The notes below the pieces were generated by a model. It did not search any database. It saw nothing but the letters and a program-made list of their open reading frames with translations, and was not told the origin of the DNA. DNA of 64,000 nt from Microbacterium faecale (GTDB lineage Bacteria; Actinomycetota; Actinomycetes; Actinomycetales; Microbacteriaceae). Made by a program: the position numbers and the translations under genes. This document shows positions 41,304-51,730 of the stretch, piece by piece. The stretch spans positions 1,374,166 through 1,438,165 of the forward strand of contig NZ_BMHO01000001.1 in assembly GCF_014640975.1 (NCBI RefSeq), read 5' to 3'. The stretch's first letter is position 1; the number at the start of each line of letters is the position of its first letter.

Positions 41304-42959
41304 ATGAACCCCGACGCTCTCGCCTCCGCCCTGCTCGCCGTCCTCGACGCCGTCGCGGAAAAGCGCCGCCCCGGCGAGCCACTCGGAGTGTCGGCCGATG
41401 ACATCACGTTCGAACGCCCGCGCAACCGCGACCACGGGGACTGGGCGACCAACACCGCGATGAAGTTCGCAGGGCGTGTCGGCCAGAACCCGCGCGAACT
41501 CGCGCAGGAGCTCGCGGACGGCCTCGCATCCGTCGACGGCGTCGCCTCGGTCGAGGTTGCGGGACCGGGCTTCATCAACATCCGCCTCGACGCCGCGGCC
41601 GCGGGACAGCTCGCGAAGACGATCGTCGAGGCCGGCGCGGAATACGGGCGCAACGACGCCCAGGCGGGCAACCGCGTCAACCTCGAGTTCGTCAGCGCGA
41701 ACCCGGTCGGGCCCCTGCACGTGGCGCACACGCGCTGGGCGGCGCTCGGCGATGCGATCGCCCGACTGCTCGAGGCATCCGGGGCCACCGTCGCCCGGGA
41801 GTACTACATCAACGACGCCGGCGCGCAGATGGATCGCTTCGGCGCCTCGATCGTGGCGGCGCTGAACGACGAGGAGAAGCCGGAGGGCGGCTACTCCGGT
41901 TCGTACATCGACGAGCTCGGCCGCGCCGTGCTCCAGGAGCGCCCCGACCTGCTCTCGCTGCCCCGCGACGAGCAGCTCACCCTCGCCCGCGATCTGGCTT
42001 ACCCGCACCAGCTGGCCGAGATCAAGGCCTCCCTCGCCGCGTTCAACGTCGAGTTCGACGTCTGGTTCTCGGAGCGCGACCTGCATGCGGGGGATCCGAG
42101 CCTCATCGACGGCGCCGTCGACCGCCTGCGCGAGCAGGGGCACGTCTACGATGCCGACGACGCCGTGTGGGTGCGGACGACCGACTTCGGCGACGACAAG
42201 GATCGCGTCATCCGCCGCGGCAACGGCGTCTACACCTACTTCGCCGCGGATGCCGCGTACTACCTCGACAAGAGCGACCGCGGCTGGATCAGCAAGATCT
42301 ACCTGCTCGGAGCCGACCACCACGGGTACGTGCACCGCCTCAAGGCGCTCGCAGGCGCCGCCGGAGAGGATCCCGAGAAGAACATCGAGGTCCTCATCGG
42401 CCAGATGGTGTCGATCAACGGCGCGCGCCTCTCGAAGCGTGCGGGAAACATCATCGAGATGGACGACATCGTCGCGTGGGTCGGGACCGACGCGCTGCGA
42501 TACTCGCTCGAGCGCTCGCCGGCCGACTCGCCCCTCGACCTGGATCCCGAGCTGCTGCAGAAGCGCACGAACGACAACCCGGTCTTCTACGTGCAGTACG
42601 CCCACGCGCGCACCCACAACGTTGCGCGCAACGCCGCCGACTCCGACGTGGCGCGGGAGGAGTTCCACCCCGAGCTGCTCACGCACGAGACGGAGGCAGC
42701 CCTCCTCGGCGCGCTGCAGGAGTTCCCTCGCATCGTCGGCTACGCGGCAGAGGTGCGCGAACCGCACCGCGTCGCCCGCTATCTCGAGGAGCTCGCCGGC
42801 CTCTACCACCGCTGGTACGACCGCTGCCGTGTCACGCCGAAGGGTGACGGCGCCGTCGAGCCGGTGCACCACACGCGCCTGTGGCTCAACGACGCGACCG
42901 GTCAGGTGCTGCGTAACGGCCTCTCGCTCCTCGGCGTGAGCGCACCCGAACGGATGTGA
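41304..42959 (+). CDS. argS: arginyl-tRNA synthetase
   Basis: A 551-residue class I synthetase that charges tRNA-Arg. The ArgRS N-terminal domain (about 1-95) precedes the catalytic core with NPVGPLHVAHTRWAALGDAI (the HIGH motif as HVAH) and SINGARLSKRAGNII (KMSKS as LSKR). A DALR anticodon-binding domain ends the protein (about 430-551, with ARTHNVARN and YHRWYDRC). It is followed by lysA, the pair found together in corynebacteria and mycobacteria. Confidence 0.97.
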   Translation: MNPDALASALLAVLDAVAEKRRPGEPLGVSADDITFERPRNRDHGDWATNTAMKFAGRVGQNPRELAQELADGLASVDGVASVEVAGPGFINIRLDAAAAGQLAKTIVEAGAEYGRNDAQAGNRVNLEFVSANPVGPLHVAHTRWAALGDAIARLLEASGATVAREYYINDAGAQMDRFGASIVAALNDEEKPEGGYSGSYIDELGRAVLQERPDLLSLPRDEQLTLARDLAYPHQLAEIKASLAAFNVEFDVWFSERDLHAGDPSLIDGAVDRLREQGHVYDADDAVWVRTTDFGDDKDRVIRRGNGVYTYFAADAAYYLDKSDRGWISKIYLLGADHHGYVHRLKALAGAAGEDPEKNIEVLIGQMVSINGARLSKRAGNIIEMDDIVAWVGTDALRYSLERSPADSPLDLDPELLQKRTNDNPVFYVQYAHARTHNVARNAADSDVAREEFHPELLTHETEAALLGALQEFPRIVGYAAEVREPHRVARYLEELAGLYHRWYDRCRVTPKGDGAVEPVHHTRLWLNDATGQVLRNGLSLLGVSAPERM

Positions 42960-42996
42960 CCGCGTCTCACGCGACACCGTCCGCCCGGCGGTCACA

Positions 42997-43002
42997 GTAG
43001 AC
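42997..43002 (+). promoter_or_regulatory. possible lysA promoter -10 box
   Basis: TAGACT about 75 bp upstream of the lysA ATG. With a usual offset this would give a leader of about 65-70 nt. The 116-bp argS-lysA gap holds no clear terminator, so lysA may also be read from argS. Confidence 0.3.
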
Positions 43003-43075
43003 TCGTCAGACACCCGGCGTGACGGCGATCGCGGCGGGTCCCTGCCTCGTCAATCCGTAAGGTCGTACCCGCTCG

Positions 43076-44509
43076 ATGGTCTCCGCGTCCGGCACCGCTC
43101 ACCCGCTCGCCCCCTCATGGCTCAGCGTCCCCGCGGACGCGAACGACCTGCCCGAGCGCGTCTGGCCCGCATCCGCGCACCGGGCAGGCGGAGAACTCGT
43201 TGTCGGCGGTCTGACGGCGACCGAGCTCGTGTCGCGTCACGGCACCCCGCTCATGGTCCTCGACGAAGACGACGTCCGCGGTCGCGCGGAGCGGACCTAT
43301 CGTGCCTTCTCCCACGCGACGTCACGTCACGGCGGCACCTGCCGCGTGTACTACGCGGGCAAGGCGCTCCTGACGGCGGACATCGCGCGCTGGGTGCTCG
43401 ACGCCGGTCTCAGCATCGATGTGTGCTCGCGCGGCGAGCTTGAGACCGCGCTCGCCGCGGGCGTGCCCGCCGACCGCATCGGATTCCACGGGAACAACAA
43501 GTCCTTCGGCGAGCTCGAGCGGGCGGTCTCGGTCGGTATCGGCACGATCATCGTCGACTCCGACATCGAGATCGAGCGGATCGGCGCGATCACGGAGCGC
43601 CTCGGGCGCGACCAGCGCGTTCTCGTTCGGGTGCGCAGCGGCGTTCACGCCGACACTCACGAGTTCCTTGCAACGGCGCACGAAGACCAGAAGTTCGGTT
43701 TCTCCCTTGACGAGGGCGAGGCGGCGGTGCGCCGGATCCGCGAGCTCCCGCACGTCGAATTCCTCGGCCTGCATTGCCACATCGGATCCCAGATCTTCGG
43801 CGTCGACGGCTTCCGCGAGTCGGCGTCGCGCGTGCTCGACCTGCACCAGCGTCTGCTCGACGGCGGACCAGTGCCGCTGCTGAACCTCGGCGGCGGATTC
43901 GGCATCGCCTACACGCGCGTCGAAGACCCCGCCCCGATCGAGGAGCTCGCGGACGGCATCGTCGACGCGGTCCAGACGGAATGCCAGGCGCGGGGGATCG
44001 CGTTGCCCGCGCTCGCGTTCGAGCCCGGCCGATCCATCGTCGGCCCCGGCGGCATCACGCTTTACGAGGTCGGCACGACCAAGCAGGTCGCCGTTGATAC
44101 CGCGCAGGGCGCGGCCGATCGCCTCTACGTCGCGGTCGATGGCGGGATGAGCGACAACATTCGCCCCGCGCTGTACGGCGCGCACTACTCGGCGCGGATC
44201 GCCTCGCGGGTCTCCGCGGCGGATCCGACGCTCGTGCGCGTGGTGGGCATGCACTGCGAATCGGGCGACATCGTCGTCGACAGCGAGTACCTGCCGAGCG
44301 ACGTCGCACCCGGCGACCTGGTCGCCGTGGCGGCGACCGGCGCGTACTCGGCCGCGATGGCGAGCAACTACAACCACGTCCCGCGCCCGCCCGTTGTGGC
44401 GGTGCGCGACGGCGAGACCCGCGTCCTGCTGCGCGGCGAGACGATCGACGATCTTCTCGCGCGCGATACGGGCCTCCTGCCACCCGTCCGCAATCAGGGA
44501 GAAGAATGA
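43076..44509 (+). CDS. lysA: diaminopimelate decarboxylase
   Basis: A 477-residue PLP enzyme of the alanine-racemase fold that makes lysine from meso-diaminopimelate, the last step of lysine synthesis. The PLP Lys is in YYAGKALL (near residue 97), HCHIGSQIF and GGGFGIAYT are family motifs, EPGRSIVGPGG binds PLP phosphate, and CESGDIVVDS supplies the Cys/Glu of the second active-site half. The start at 43076 gives an N-terminal extension of about 40 residues usual in actinobacteria. It overlaps hom by 4 bp (ATGA). Confidence 0.96.
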   Translation: MVSASGTAHPLAPSWLSVPADANDLPERVWPASAHRAGGELVVGGLTATELVSRHGTPLMVLDEDDVRGRAERTYRAFSHATSRHGGTCRVYYAGKALLTADIARWVLDAGLSIDVCSRGELETALAAGVPADRIGFHGNNKSFGELERAVSVGIGTIIVDSDIEIERIGAITERLGRDQRVLVRVRSGVHADTHEFLATAHEDQKFGFSLDEGEAAVRRIRELPHVEFLGLHCHIGSQIFGVDGFRESASRVLDLHQRLLDGGPVPLLNLGGGFGIAYTRVEDPAPIEELADGIVDAVQTECQARGIALPALAFEPGRSIVGPGGITLYEVGTTKQVAVDTAQGAADRLYVAVDGGMSDNIRPALYGAHYSARIASRVSAADPTLVRVVGMHCESGDIVVDSEYLPSDVAPGDLVAVAATGAYSAAMASNYNHVPRPPVVAVRDGETRVLLRGETIDDLLARDTGLLPPVRNQGEE

Positions 44510-45822
44510 TCGAACACCGAACTCTGCGCGTCGCGCTGCTCGGAGCCGGATCCGTCGGGTCGCAGGTCGCGCGCCTGCTTCTCGACAACACGGACGAGCT
44601 TTCGGAGCGCGCGGGTGCCCGACTCGAGCTCGCGGGAATCGCTGTCCGTGACGTCAACGCACCGCGCGACGTCGAGCTGCCGCAGGAGCTGCTCACGACA
44701 GACGCACACGAGCTGATCGTCGGCGCTGACATCGTCATCGAGCTCATGGGCGGGATCGAGCCGGCGCGCACGCACATCATCGAGGCGCTGCAGTCCGGTG
44801 CCGACGTCGTGACGGGCAACAAGGCCCTGCTCGCGAGCCACGGCGCGGAGATCTTCGACGCGGCAGACCAGGTCGGCGCCTCCGTCTCCTACGAGGCGTC
44901 GGTCGCGGCCGCGATCCCGATCCTGCGCCCGCTCAAGGACTCTCTCGCCGGCGACCACGTCCGACGCATCTTCGGCATCGTCAACGGCACGACGAACTAC
45001 ATCCTCGACCGCATGGACCGTGAGGGTGCCGACTTCGACGAGGTGCTCGCCGACGCCCAGGCGCTCGGGTACGCCGAGGCGGATCCGACGGCCGATGTCG
45101 AGGGGCATGACGCCGCGCAGAAGGCGGCCATCCTTGCCAGCCTCGCCTTCCACACCAACGTGCCGCTCGAGGCCGTGCACTGTGAGGGTATCGCTTCGAT
45201 CGACGCCGCCGCGATCGAGAACGCGAAGAACGCCGGCTACGTCATCAAGCTCCTGGCGACGTGCGAGCAGCTCCCCGGCGAGGGGGCGGACGGCGAGGCG
45301 ATCTCGGTGCGCGTCTACCCGGCCCTCGTCGACCGCGAGCATCCGCTGGCGAGCGTGCGCGGCGGAAACAACGCTGTCTACGTCGAGGCCGCAGCGGCTG
45401 GCCCGCTCATGTTCTACGGTGCCGGCGCCGGCGGGCGCGAGACGGCCTCCGCGATCCTCGGCGATGTCGTCTCGGCGGCGCGCCGCCACATCGCGGGCGG
45501 GGTCGGGATCGGCGAGTCCGCGCGCGGCGATCGCCCCGTTGCTCCGATCGGTCGCATCACGACGCGCTACCAGATCACGCTCGACGTCGCCGACAAGCAG
45601 GGCGTCCTCGCTACGGTCGCCAACATCCTCAGCGACGGCGGCGTCTCGATCGCCCGGCTCGAGCAGACGATCGCCGAAGACGAGACGGGCGCCAACCGCG
45701 CGCGCCTCGTCATCGGTACGCACCGCGCGCGCGAGCAGGCACTGAGCGACACCGTCGAGAATCTCGCCGCGAGCGATGTCGTCGTGCGCGTCGTCACGGT
45801 GCTGCGCGTGGAGGGGGAGTGA
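44506..45822 (+). CDS. hom: homoserine dehydrogenase
   Basis: A 438-residue NAD(P)H enzyme that reduces aspartate semialdehyde to homoserine, the branch point to threonine and methionine. The dinucleotide motif GAGSVG (about 13-18), the catalytic region GIVNGTTNYILDRM and YAEADPTADVEGHDAAQKA are complete. The C-terminal ACT domain (about 355-435, starting ITLDVADKQGVLATVANILS) is the site of threonine feedback inhibition. It overlaps lysA by 4 bp; thrB follows with overlapping or nearly touching start codons. thrC is not next to it here, in contrast to mycobacteria. Confidence 0.96.
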   Translation: MIEHRTLRVALLGAGSVGSQVARLLLDNTDELSERAGARLELAGIAVRDVNAPRDVELPQELLTTDAHELIVGADIVIELMGGIEPARTHIIEALQSGADVVTGNKALLASHGAEIFDAADQVGASVSYEASVAAAIPILRPLKDSLAGDHVRRIFGIVNGTTNYILDRMDREGADFDEVLADAQALGYAEADPTADVEGHDAAQKAAILASLAFHTNVPLEAVHCEGIASIDAAAIENAKNAGYVIKLLATCEQLPGEGADGEAISVRVYPALVDREHPLASVRGGNNAVYVEAAAAGPLMFYGAGAGGRETASAILGDVVSAARRHIAGGVGIGESARGDRPVAPIGRITTRYQITLDVADKQGVLATVANILSDGGVSIARLEQTIAEDETGANRARLVIGTHRAREQALSDTVENLAASDVVVRVVTVLRVEGE

Positions 45823-45824
45823 GT

Positions 45825-46769
45825 GTGACCTCGCCGCTCCGCTCCGTCGCGGTGCGCGTGCCCGCGACGAGCGCGAATCTCGGCCCAGGCTTCGACACGC
45901 TCGGTCTCGCGCTGAGTGCGTATGACGAGCTGACCATCACAGGCCTGCCGGCGGGCGAGCTCGACATCTCGGTGACCGGATCCGGTGCCGACGAGATCCC
46001 CGTCGACGAGAGCAACCTCATCGCCCGCACCGTGCGATACGCGTACGAGTCGGTGGGCGTCGCGGCGCCGGGGCTCCGCATCGACGCCCGTAACGGCATC
46101 CCGCACGGCCGCGGCCTCGGGTCCAGCGGATCCGCCGTGGTCGCGGGCCTGCTCGCGGCCAAGGGGCTGCTGGAGGGGCGCGCGGAGTTCAGCGATGCCG
46201 ACCTGCTGCGTCTCGCGACCGAGCTCGAAGGGCACCCCGACAACGTCGCACCGGCTCTGTTCGGCGGCCTCACGATCGCGTGGACCGACGACGAGACGCC
46301 GCGTCATACGAAGCTCCTCGTGCACCGGGGCGTCGCGCCCGTGGTGTTCGTTCCTGACCGCACGATGTCGACGTCGACGGCGCGCAGCGTGCTCGACCCC
46401 GCCGTGTCCCGCGAGGACGCCGTGTTCAACCTGTCGCGGTCGGCCCTGCTGATCGCCGCGCTCACGCAGAGTCCTGAGCTGCTGATGGCCGCGACCGAGG
46501 ACCGGCTCCACCAGGAGCGCCGCGCTCAGGCGATGCCGGAGACCGACGCGCTCGTCCGCGCGCTTCGCGCCGAGGGCTTCGCCGCGGTCGTGTCGGGCGC
46601 CGGCCCGAGCGTGCTCGTGTTGGCCGATGGCCCGGGGCGCCGGCTGGAGGCCGCTGCGCTGGCGGAGCGTCACACCGGCGGCACCTGGCAGGCGCTGATG
46701 CTCGCTGTCGACTTCCTCGGTGGTACAGTGAGAGAACCAGCGGAGGGTGCCTCGTTGCACGAACTCTGA
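45825..46769 (+). CDS. thrB: homoserine kinase
   Basis: A 314-residue GHMP kinase that phosphorylates homoserine for threonine synthesis. The ATP loop is GIPHGRGLGSSGSAVVAG (about 86-103), and the N-terminal VPATSANLGPGFDTLGLAL and the C-terminal SGAGPSVLVLA motifs are intact. Two GTG codons compete: 45819 (overlapping the hom stop) and 45825. The second is chosen because GGGGAG lies about 6 nt upstream of it. The last 45 codons hold an extended -10-like TGGTACAGT for the following rho gene. Confidence 0.94.
   Translation: MTSPLRSVAVRVPATSANLGPGFDTLGLALSAYDELTITGLPAGELDISVTGSGADEIPVDESNLIARTVRYAYESVGVAAPGLRIDARNGIPHGRGLGSSGSAVVAGLLAAKGLLEGRAEFSDADLLRLATELEGHPDNVAPALFGGLTIAWTDDETPRHTKLLVHRGVAPVVFVPDRTMSTSTARSVLDPAVSREDAVFNLSRSALLIAALTQSPELLMAATEDRLHQERRAQAMPETDALVRALRAEGFAAVVSGAGPSVLVLADGPGRRLEAAALAERHTGGTWQALMLAVDFLGGTVREPAEGASLHEL
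46722..46729 (+). promoter_or_regulatory. extended -10 promoter for rho inside thrB
   Basis: TGGTACAGT spans about 46721-46729 with a TGN extension before TACAGT. Transcription from here would give a rho leader of nearly 200 nt. No good -35 is seen, which suits an extended -10 promoter. Placement inside the end of thrB separates rho from the threonine genes. Confidence 0.4.
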
Positions 46770-46929
46770 ACCTCCGTCGCAACTCTGCGAAGCCCCGTAC
46801 GGATCCCCGACGGCAGCGCGACATCGCGTTGCAACCGGGAGATCAGCGTGCTGAACGGCGCGCGTCTTCGCGACATCTCTCGCGTGCGGATCGGCTCTGA
46901 TACATCCCGTTCTCATTGAAGGAGCACTC
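46770..46929 (+). other. rho leader region
   Basis: A 160-bp non-coding stretch between thrB and rho. It contains one clear hairpin (46813-46820 with 46825-46832, 8-bp stem with one G-U pair, 4-nt loop). In other bacteria rho is autoregulated by premature termination in its leader, and this leader could do the same; nothing in the sequence proves it. Confidence 0.4.
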
Positions 46930-49146
46930 GTGGAACCCACCACCGAGACCCCCGGCGGCGACAGCGCTGCCGATACCCAGCAGCAGATCGACCAGGCGAT
47001 CGCGGCCGCCGAAGAAGCCGCCGCACCGAAGAAGGCGACCACGCGCAAGCGCGCTCCGCGTCGCGCCACGTCGAGCGGTGCAGCGGCCGACGCCGCGGTG
47101 ACCGCGCCGGCCGAGGTGGAGCAGGCCGCGACGCCCGAGGCCGAGGAAGCGCCGAAGACCGCGCCCAAGAAGCGCGCCCCGCGCCGCACGAAGGCTCAGA
47201 TCGAAGCAGACAAGGCTGCCGCCGAGCAGGCCGCGGCCGACGCGGCTCCGGCCGCCGACGCCGCCCCGGCAGAGCCCGCCGCCGACGCGGCCGTCGAGCA
47301 GAAGCCCGCGCGCGCAACGCGTTCGCGTGCCAAGAAGGCCGCGGCGCCCGCAGCCGAGCCGGCCGAGACCGCCGAGGTGGCGACTGCCGACGCAGCGACT
47401 GCCGAGCCCGCGGAAGACGCGCAGAAGCCGGCGCGCTCGTCCTCGCGACGCAGCCGTTCCACCAAGCCCGCAGCGACCGAGACCGACGAGAAGTCGGCTG
47501 AGGCTGCGGCATCTGACGACGGCGCGACCGACGGATCCGCCGACGCCCCCGCACGCGGATCGCGCTCGCGCAAGAAGCCCGCTGGCGCCACACAGGACGA
47601 GAAGGCCGCCGACGTTGAGAAGGCCGCCGACGACGCAAAGGCCTCCGACGCGAAGGCCTCCGACGCATCGGACGCCTCCTCGCGCGACAGCAATGGCGCG
47701 AGCTCGTCCGATGACACGGGCTCCTCCGACGACAAGGGTTCGTCTGAGGGTAAGGACGACGACAGCGATTCCGACGAGCAGGAGGGCTCCGGCCGCAACC
47801 GTCGTGGCCGTGGTCGCAACCGCCGCAAGAAGAGCAGCGGCGACTCCTCGGACGACTCCTCGGACGACCGCCGCAACGGCCAGAACGGCCAGCGCGGCGG
47901 CGGACAGCAGCAGAAGCAGCAACAGCAGGATCAGAACGGCAACCGTCGCGGACGCGGCCGTGGCCGTGGGCAGGACGAGTTCGAGCCGGAGATCAACGAC
48001 GACGACGTGCTGATTCCCGTCGCCGGCGTACTCGACGTGCTCGACAACTACGCGTTCGTGCGCACGACGGGCTACCTGCCCGGCAAGCAGGACGTCTACG
48101 TCTCGCTCGGCCAGGTCAAGAAGTACAACCTGCGCAAGGGCGACGCGGTCGTCGGTGCGATCAAGCAGCCGCGCGAAGGCGAGCAGTCCGGCCGTCAGAA
48201 GTACAACGCGCTCGTGAAGGTCGACTCGGTCAACGGCCTGTCGGCAGATGACGCGGCCGGCCGTGTCGAGTTCTCCAGCCTGACGCCGCTGTACCCGCAG
48301 GAGCGTCTGCGCCTCGAGACGGCACCGGAGAAGACGACGCAGCGGATCATCGATCTCATCGCTCCGATCGGCAAGGGCCAGCGCGGCCTCATCGTCGCGC
48401 CGCCGAAGGCCGGGAAGACGATCGTCCTGCAGCAGATCGCGAACGCGATCGCGCAGAACAACCCCGAAGCTCACCTGATGGTCGTCCTCGTCGACGAGCG
48501 TCCGGAAGAGGTCACCGACATGCAGCGCTCGGTGAACGGCGAGGTCATCGCCTCCACGTTCGACCGCCCCGCAGAGGACCACACCACCGTCGCCGAGCTC
48601 GCGATCGAGCGCGCCAAGCGCCTCGTCGAGCTGGGCCGTGACGTCGTCGTGCTGCTCGACTCGATCACCCGCCTCGGCCGTGCGTACAACGTCTCGGCCC
48701 CCGCCTCGGGACGCGTGCTGTCCGGTGGCGTCGACGCGGCCGCGCTCTACCCGCCGAAGAAGTTCTTCGGTGCGGCGCGCAACATCGAGAACGGCGGCTC
48801 GCTGACGATTCTCGCCACGGCTCTCGTCGAGACCGGATCCAAGATGGACGAGGTCATCTTCGAGGAGTTCAAGGGCACCGGCAACTCCGAGCTGCGCCTC
48901 AGCCGCCAGCTCGCCGACAAGCGGATCTTCCCGGCGGTCGACGTCAACGCGTCGTCCACGCGCCGCGAGGAGATGCTGCTCAGCCCCGACGAGGTCAAGA
49001 TCACCTGGAAGCTGCGTCGTGCGCTCGCGGGCATGGACCAGCAGCACGCCCTCGGCGTGATTCTCGAGAAGCTCAAGGAGACGAACTCGAACGTCGAGTT
49101 CCTCGTGCAGATGCAGAAGAGCATCCCCTCGGAGAACAGCCGCTAA
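46930..49146 (+). CDS. rho: transcription termination factor Rho with large disordered insert region
   Basis: A 738-residue hexameric RNA helicase that ends transcription. Residues 1 to about 350 form a low-complexity arm of Ala, Lys, Glu, Asp, Arg and Gly (including a Ser/Asp run and [14 protein letters not shown] near the end). The cold-shock RNA-binding domain follows (about 352-420), then the RecA-like motor: P-loop APPKAGKT near 490, Walker [13 protein letters not shown] near 575, and the Q/R-loop residues in [13 protein letters not shown]. The arm is typical of actinobacterial Rho and helps it act on GC-rich transcripts. GAAGGAG precedes the GTG start. Confidence 0.96.
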   Translation: MEPTTETPGGDSAADTQQQIDQAIAAAEEAAAPKKATTRKRAPRRATSSGAAADAAVTAPAEVEQAATPEAEEAPKTAPKKRAPRRTKAQIEADKAAAEQAAADAAPAADAAPAEPAADAAVEQKPARATRSRAKKAAAPAAEPAETAEVATADAATAEPAEDAQKPARSSSRRSRSTKPAATETDEKSAEAAASDDGATDGSADAPARGSRSRKKPAGATQDEKAADVEKAADDAKASDAKASDASDASSRDSNGASSSDDTGSSDDKGSSEGKDDDSDSDEQEGSGRNRRGRGRNRRKKSSGDSSDDSSDDRRNGQNGQRGGGQQQKQQQQDQNGNRRGRGRGRGQDEFEPEINDDDVLIPVAGVLDVLDNYAFVRTTGYLPGKQDVYVSLGQVKKYNLRKGDAVVGAIKQPREGEQSGRQKYNALVKVDSVNGLSADDAAGRVEFSSLTPLYPQERLRLETAPEKTTQRIIDLIAPIGKGQRGLIVAPPKAGKTIVLQQIANAIAQNNPEAHLMVVLVDERPEEVTDMQRSVNGEVIASTFDRPAEDHTTVAELAIERAKRLVELGRDVVVLLDSITRLGRAYNVSAPASGRVLSGGVDAAALYPPKKFFGAARNIENGGSLTILATALVETGSKMDEVIFEEFKGTGNSELRLSRQLADKRIFPAVDVNASSTRREEMLLSPDEVKITWKLRRALAGMDQQHALGVILEKLKETNSNVEFLVQMQKSIPSENSR

Positions 49147-49154
49147 GGAACGTC

Positions 49155-50228
49155 GTGTTCGAATCCGTCCAGACGCTGATCGACGAACACCGCCGGGTTC
49201 AGGAGGAGCTCTCCGACCCGGCGGTGCACGCCGATGCCGCGCGTGCGAAGCGCGTCAACCGCCGCTTCGCCGAGCTGTCGCGGATCGTGCGCGCTCACGA
49301 GGAGTGGGAACAGGCGACAGGCGACCTCGCGGCCGCCCGTGAGCTCGCCGCCGAGGACGATGCCTTCGCCGACGAGATCCCCGCGCTCGAGGAACAGGCC
49401 ACGGAGTCGCAGGAGCACCTGCGCCGCCTGCTCATCCCGCGTGACCCCGACGATGCGCGCGACGTGATCATGGAGATCAAGGCCGGGGAGGGCGGCGCCG
49501 AGAGCGCGCTCTTCGCGGCGGATCTGCTGCGGATGTACTCGCAGTTCGCGGCGCACCAGGGCTGGAAGACCGAGATCATCGAATCGGATCCGTCCGACCT
49601 CGGTGGCTACAAGAACGTGCAGCTCGCGTTCAAGGGATCCTCGAACGACCCCGCCCAGGGGGTGTGGGCCCACCTCAAGTTCGAAGGCGGCGTGCACCGC
49701 GTGCAGCGCGTGCCGGCGACCGAATCTCAGGGGCGCATCCACACCTCGACGACGGGCGTGCTCGTCTTCCCCGAGGTCGACGAGCCCGAAGAGGTCGCGC
49801 TCGACCAGAACGATCTCAAGATCGACGTCTACCGCTCGTCTGGCCCCGGCGGCCAGTCGGTGAACACGACCGATTCGGCCGTGCGGATCACCCACCTGCC
49901 GACCGGCATCGTCGTGTCGATGCAGAACGAGAAGTCGCAGCTGCAGAACCGCGAGGCCGCGATGCGCGTGCTGCGTGCGCGCCTCTTGGCGAAGCAGCAG
50001 GAAGAGCTGGCGGCGGCCGCCTCGGACGCGCGCAAGAGCCAGATCCGCGGCATGGACCGCTCCGAGCGGATCCGCACCTACAACTTCCCCGAGAACCGCA
50101 TCGCCGATCACCGCACCGGCTTCAAGGCCTACAACCTCGACCAGGTGATGGACGGCGCACTCGAGCCGGTTATCGCCAGCTGCATCGCGGCCGACGAGGC
50201 CGAGCGGCTCGAGCACCTCGGGGAGTGA
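49155..50228 (+). CDS. prfA: peptide chain release factor 1
   Basis: A 357-residue factor that recognises UAA and UAG stop codons and triggers peptide release. The GGQ motif is in [19 protein letters not shown] (near 230), and the anticodon-like tripeptide region ([12 protein letters not shown]) is intact. It begins with GTG 8 bp after the rho stop, with weak AAGGAA before it. It is followed by thrC instead of prmC, the methyltransferase that modifies its GGQ and which in mycobacteria is the next gene. Confidence 0.96.
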   Translation: MFESVQTLIDEHRRVQEELSDPAVHADAARAKRVNRRFAELSRIVRAHEEWEQATGDLAAARELAAEDDAFADEIPALEEQATESQEHLRRLLIPRDPDDARDVIMEIKAGEGGAESALFAADLLRMYSQFAAHQGWKTEIIESDPSDLGGYKNVQLAFKGSSNDPAQGVWAHLKFEGGVHRVQRVPATESQGRIHTSTTGVLVFPEVDEPEEVALDQNDLKIDVYRSSGPGGQSVNTTDSAVRITHLPTGIVVSMQNEKSQLQNREAAMRVLRARLLAKQQEELAAAASDARKSQIRGMDRSERIRTYNFPENRIADHRTGFKAYNLDQVMDGALEPVIASCIAADEAERLEHLGE

Positions 50229-50299
50229 CCGGCCGCGGCCGTGTGCCCCGACGTGAGAGAATGGGGCGTCTCTGCCGTCCCTGACCTGAGGAGCCCTGC

Positions 50300-51703
50300 G
50301 TGCAGTACATCTCGACTCGAGGCGGTTCGGATCCGATGTCGTACAGCGAGGCCCTCCTCGAGGGGCTCGCGCCAGACGGCGGGCTCGCTGTTCCCGCGGA
50401 GATGCCGCAGGTCGACGCCGCGACTCTCGAGCGCTGGCGTGCGCTGAGCTACGCCGAACTCGCGACCGAGGTGCTGGGTCTGTTCGCCACGGACATCCCC
50501 CGCGACGACCTTGCCGGGATGACCGTGCGCGCCTACGCGGTGTTCCCGCGGCCCGTCGTCCCCGTGCGGCGGCTCGACGCCGACATCTCCCTCGTGGGGC
50601 TGTCGGAGGGGCCGACGCTCGCGTTCAAGGACATGGCCATGCAGTTCCTCGGCCAGGTGCTCGAGTACACGCTCGAGCGTGCGGGCTCCGTCATGAACGT
50701 GCTGGGCGCGACCTCCGGTGACACGGGATCCGCCGCCGAGCACGCGTTGCGGGGCAAGGAGCGGGTCGCCGTGTTCATGCTCTCGCCGCAGGGACGGATG
50801 AGTGCGTTCCAGCGCGCGCAGATGTACTCGATCGACGACGCGAACGTGCACAACATCGCTGTCGAGGGCGTGTTCGACGACTGCCAGAACCTCGTCAAGG
50901 AGCTGGCGGGCGACCTCGACTTCAAACACGCGCACCACCTCGGCGCCGTGAACTCCATCAACCTCGCGCGGATCACGGCGCAGGTCGTCTACTACTTCTG
51001 GGGCTGGCTGCGCGCGACCGATGAGACCGGGGCGCAGCCCGTCTCCTTCGCGGTGCCGACGGGCAACTTCGGCAACATCCTGTCCGGGCTGTACGCTCGA
51101 CTGATGGGGCTCCCCGTGCACCGTCTGGTGCTCGCGACCAATGAGAACAATGTCCTCGACGAGTTCTTCCGCACGGGCATGTACCGGCCGCGCGGCGCGG
51201 CCGACACGCATGCGACGTCGAGCCCGTCGATGGACATCTCCAAGGCCTCGAACCTCGAGCGGTTCATCTTCGAGCTCGTCGGACGCGACGCCTCGCGCGT
51301 CGTCGCGGCGTGGGACGCACTCGCCGACGGCGGTGAGGCGGACTTCTCCGGCGAGCAGGCGCGATTCGGCGAGGAATTCGGCTTCGTCAGCGCGACCTCG
51401 ACGCATGCCGACCGGCTCGCGACGATCCGCGCCGTGCACGAGGCCACCGGCGAGATCATCGATCCGCACACCGCCGACGGCGTGGCCATCGCCCGTCAGC
51501 ACCTCGACGACGGGGTGCCGATGCTCGTGCTCGAGACGGCCAAGCCGCAGAAGTTCGCCGAGACGATCCAGGAGGCGCTTGGCGTCGACCTCGATCTCCC
51601 GGAGGATCAGCGGGCCATGATGGACGCGCCGCAGCACGTCACCGAGCTCGCTGACGACGCCGCCGAGCTGCGGACGTTCATCGAGCGGCACGCCCTCCGC
51701 TGA
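50300..51703 (+). CDS. thrC: threonine synthase (long form)
   Basis: A 467-residue PLP enzyme that turns O-phosphohomoserine into threonine. The N-terminal domain is typical of the E. coli/Corynebacterium long form (MQYISTRGG...SYSEALLEGLAPDGGL), and the PLP Lys is in GPTLAFKDMAMQFLG (near 111). TSGDTGSAAEHAL and PTGNFGNILSG bind cofactor and phosphate. GTG start with GAGGAG upstream. It is more than 3.5 kb from hom-thrB, past rho and prfA. This is the long form, unlike the shorter type found next to thrB in mycobacteria, which suggests rearrangement or replacement. Confidence 0.95.
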   Translation: MQYISTRGGSDPMSYSEALLEGLAPDGGLAVPAEMPQVDAATLERWRALSYAELATEVLGLFATDIPRDDLAGMTVRAYAVFPRPVVPVRRLDADISLVGLSEGPTLAFKDMAMQFLGQVLEYTLERAGSVMNVLGATSGDTGSAAEHALRGKERVAVFMLSPQGRMSAFQRAQMYSIDDANVHNIAVEGVFDDCQNLVKELAGDLDFKHAHHLGAVNSINLARITAQVVYYFWGWLRATDETGAQPVSFAVPTGNFGNILSGLYARLMGLPVHRLVLATNENNVLDEFFRTGMYRPRGAADTHATSSPSMDISKASNLERFIFELVGRDASRVVAAWDALADGGEADFSGEQARFGEEFGFVSATSTHADRLATIRAVHEATGEIIDPHTADGVAIARQHLDDGVPMLVLETAKPQKFAETIQEALGVDLDLPEDQRAMMDAPQHVTELADDAAELRTFIERHALR

Positions 51704-51730
51704 CGCCGGCGGAGTCCTCGGCGCTCCACC

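Noticed and set aside
46843-49047. 734-codon open frame antisense to rho
   Set aside because: Its Gly/Arg/Val-rich translation mirrors the rho codons, and rho is intact with all motifs.
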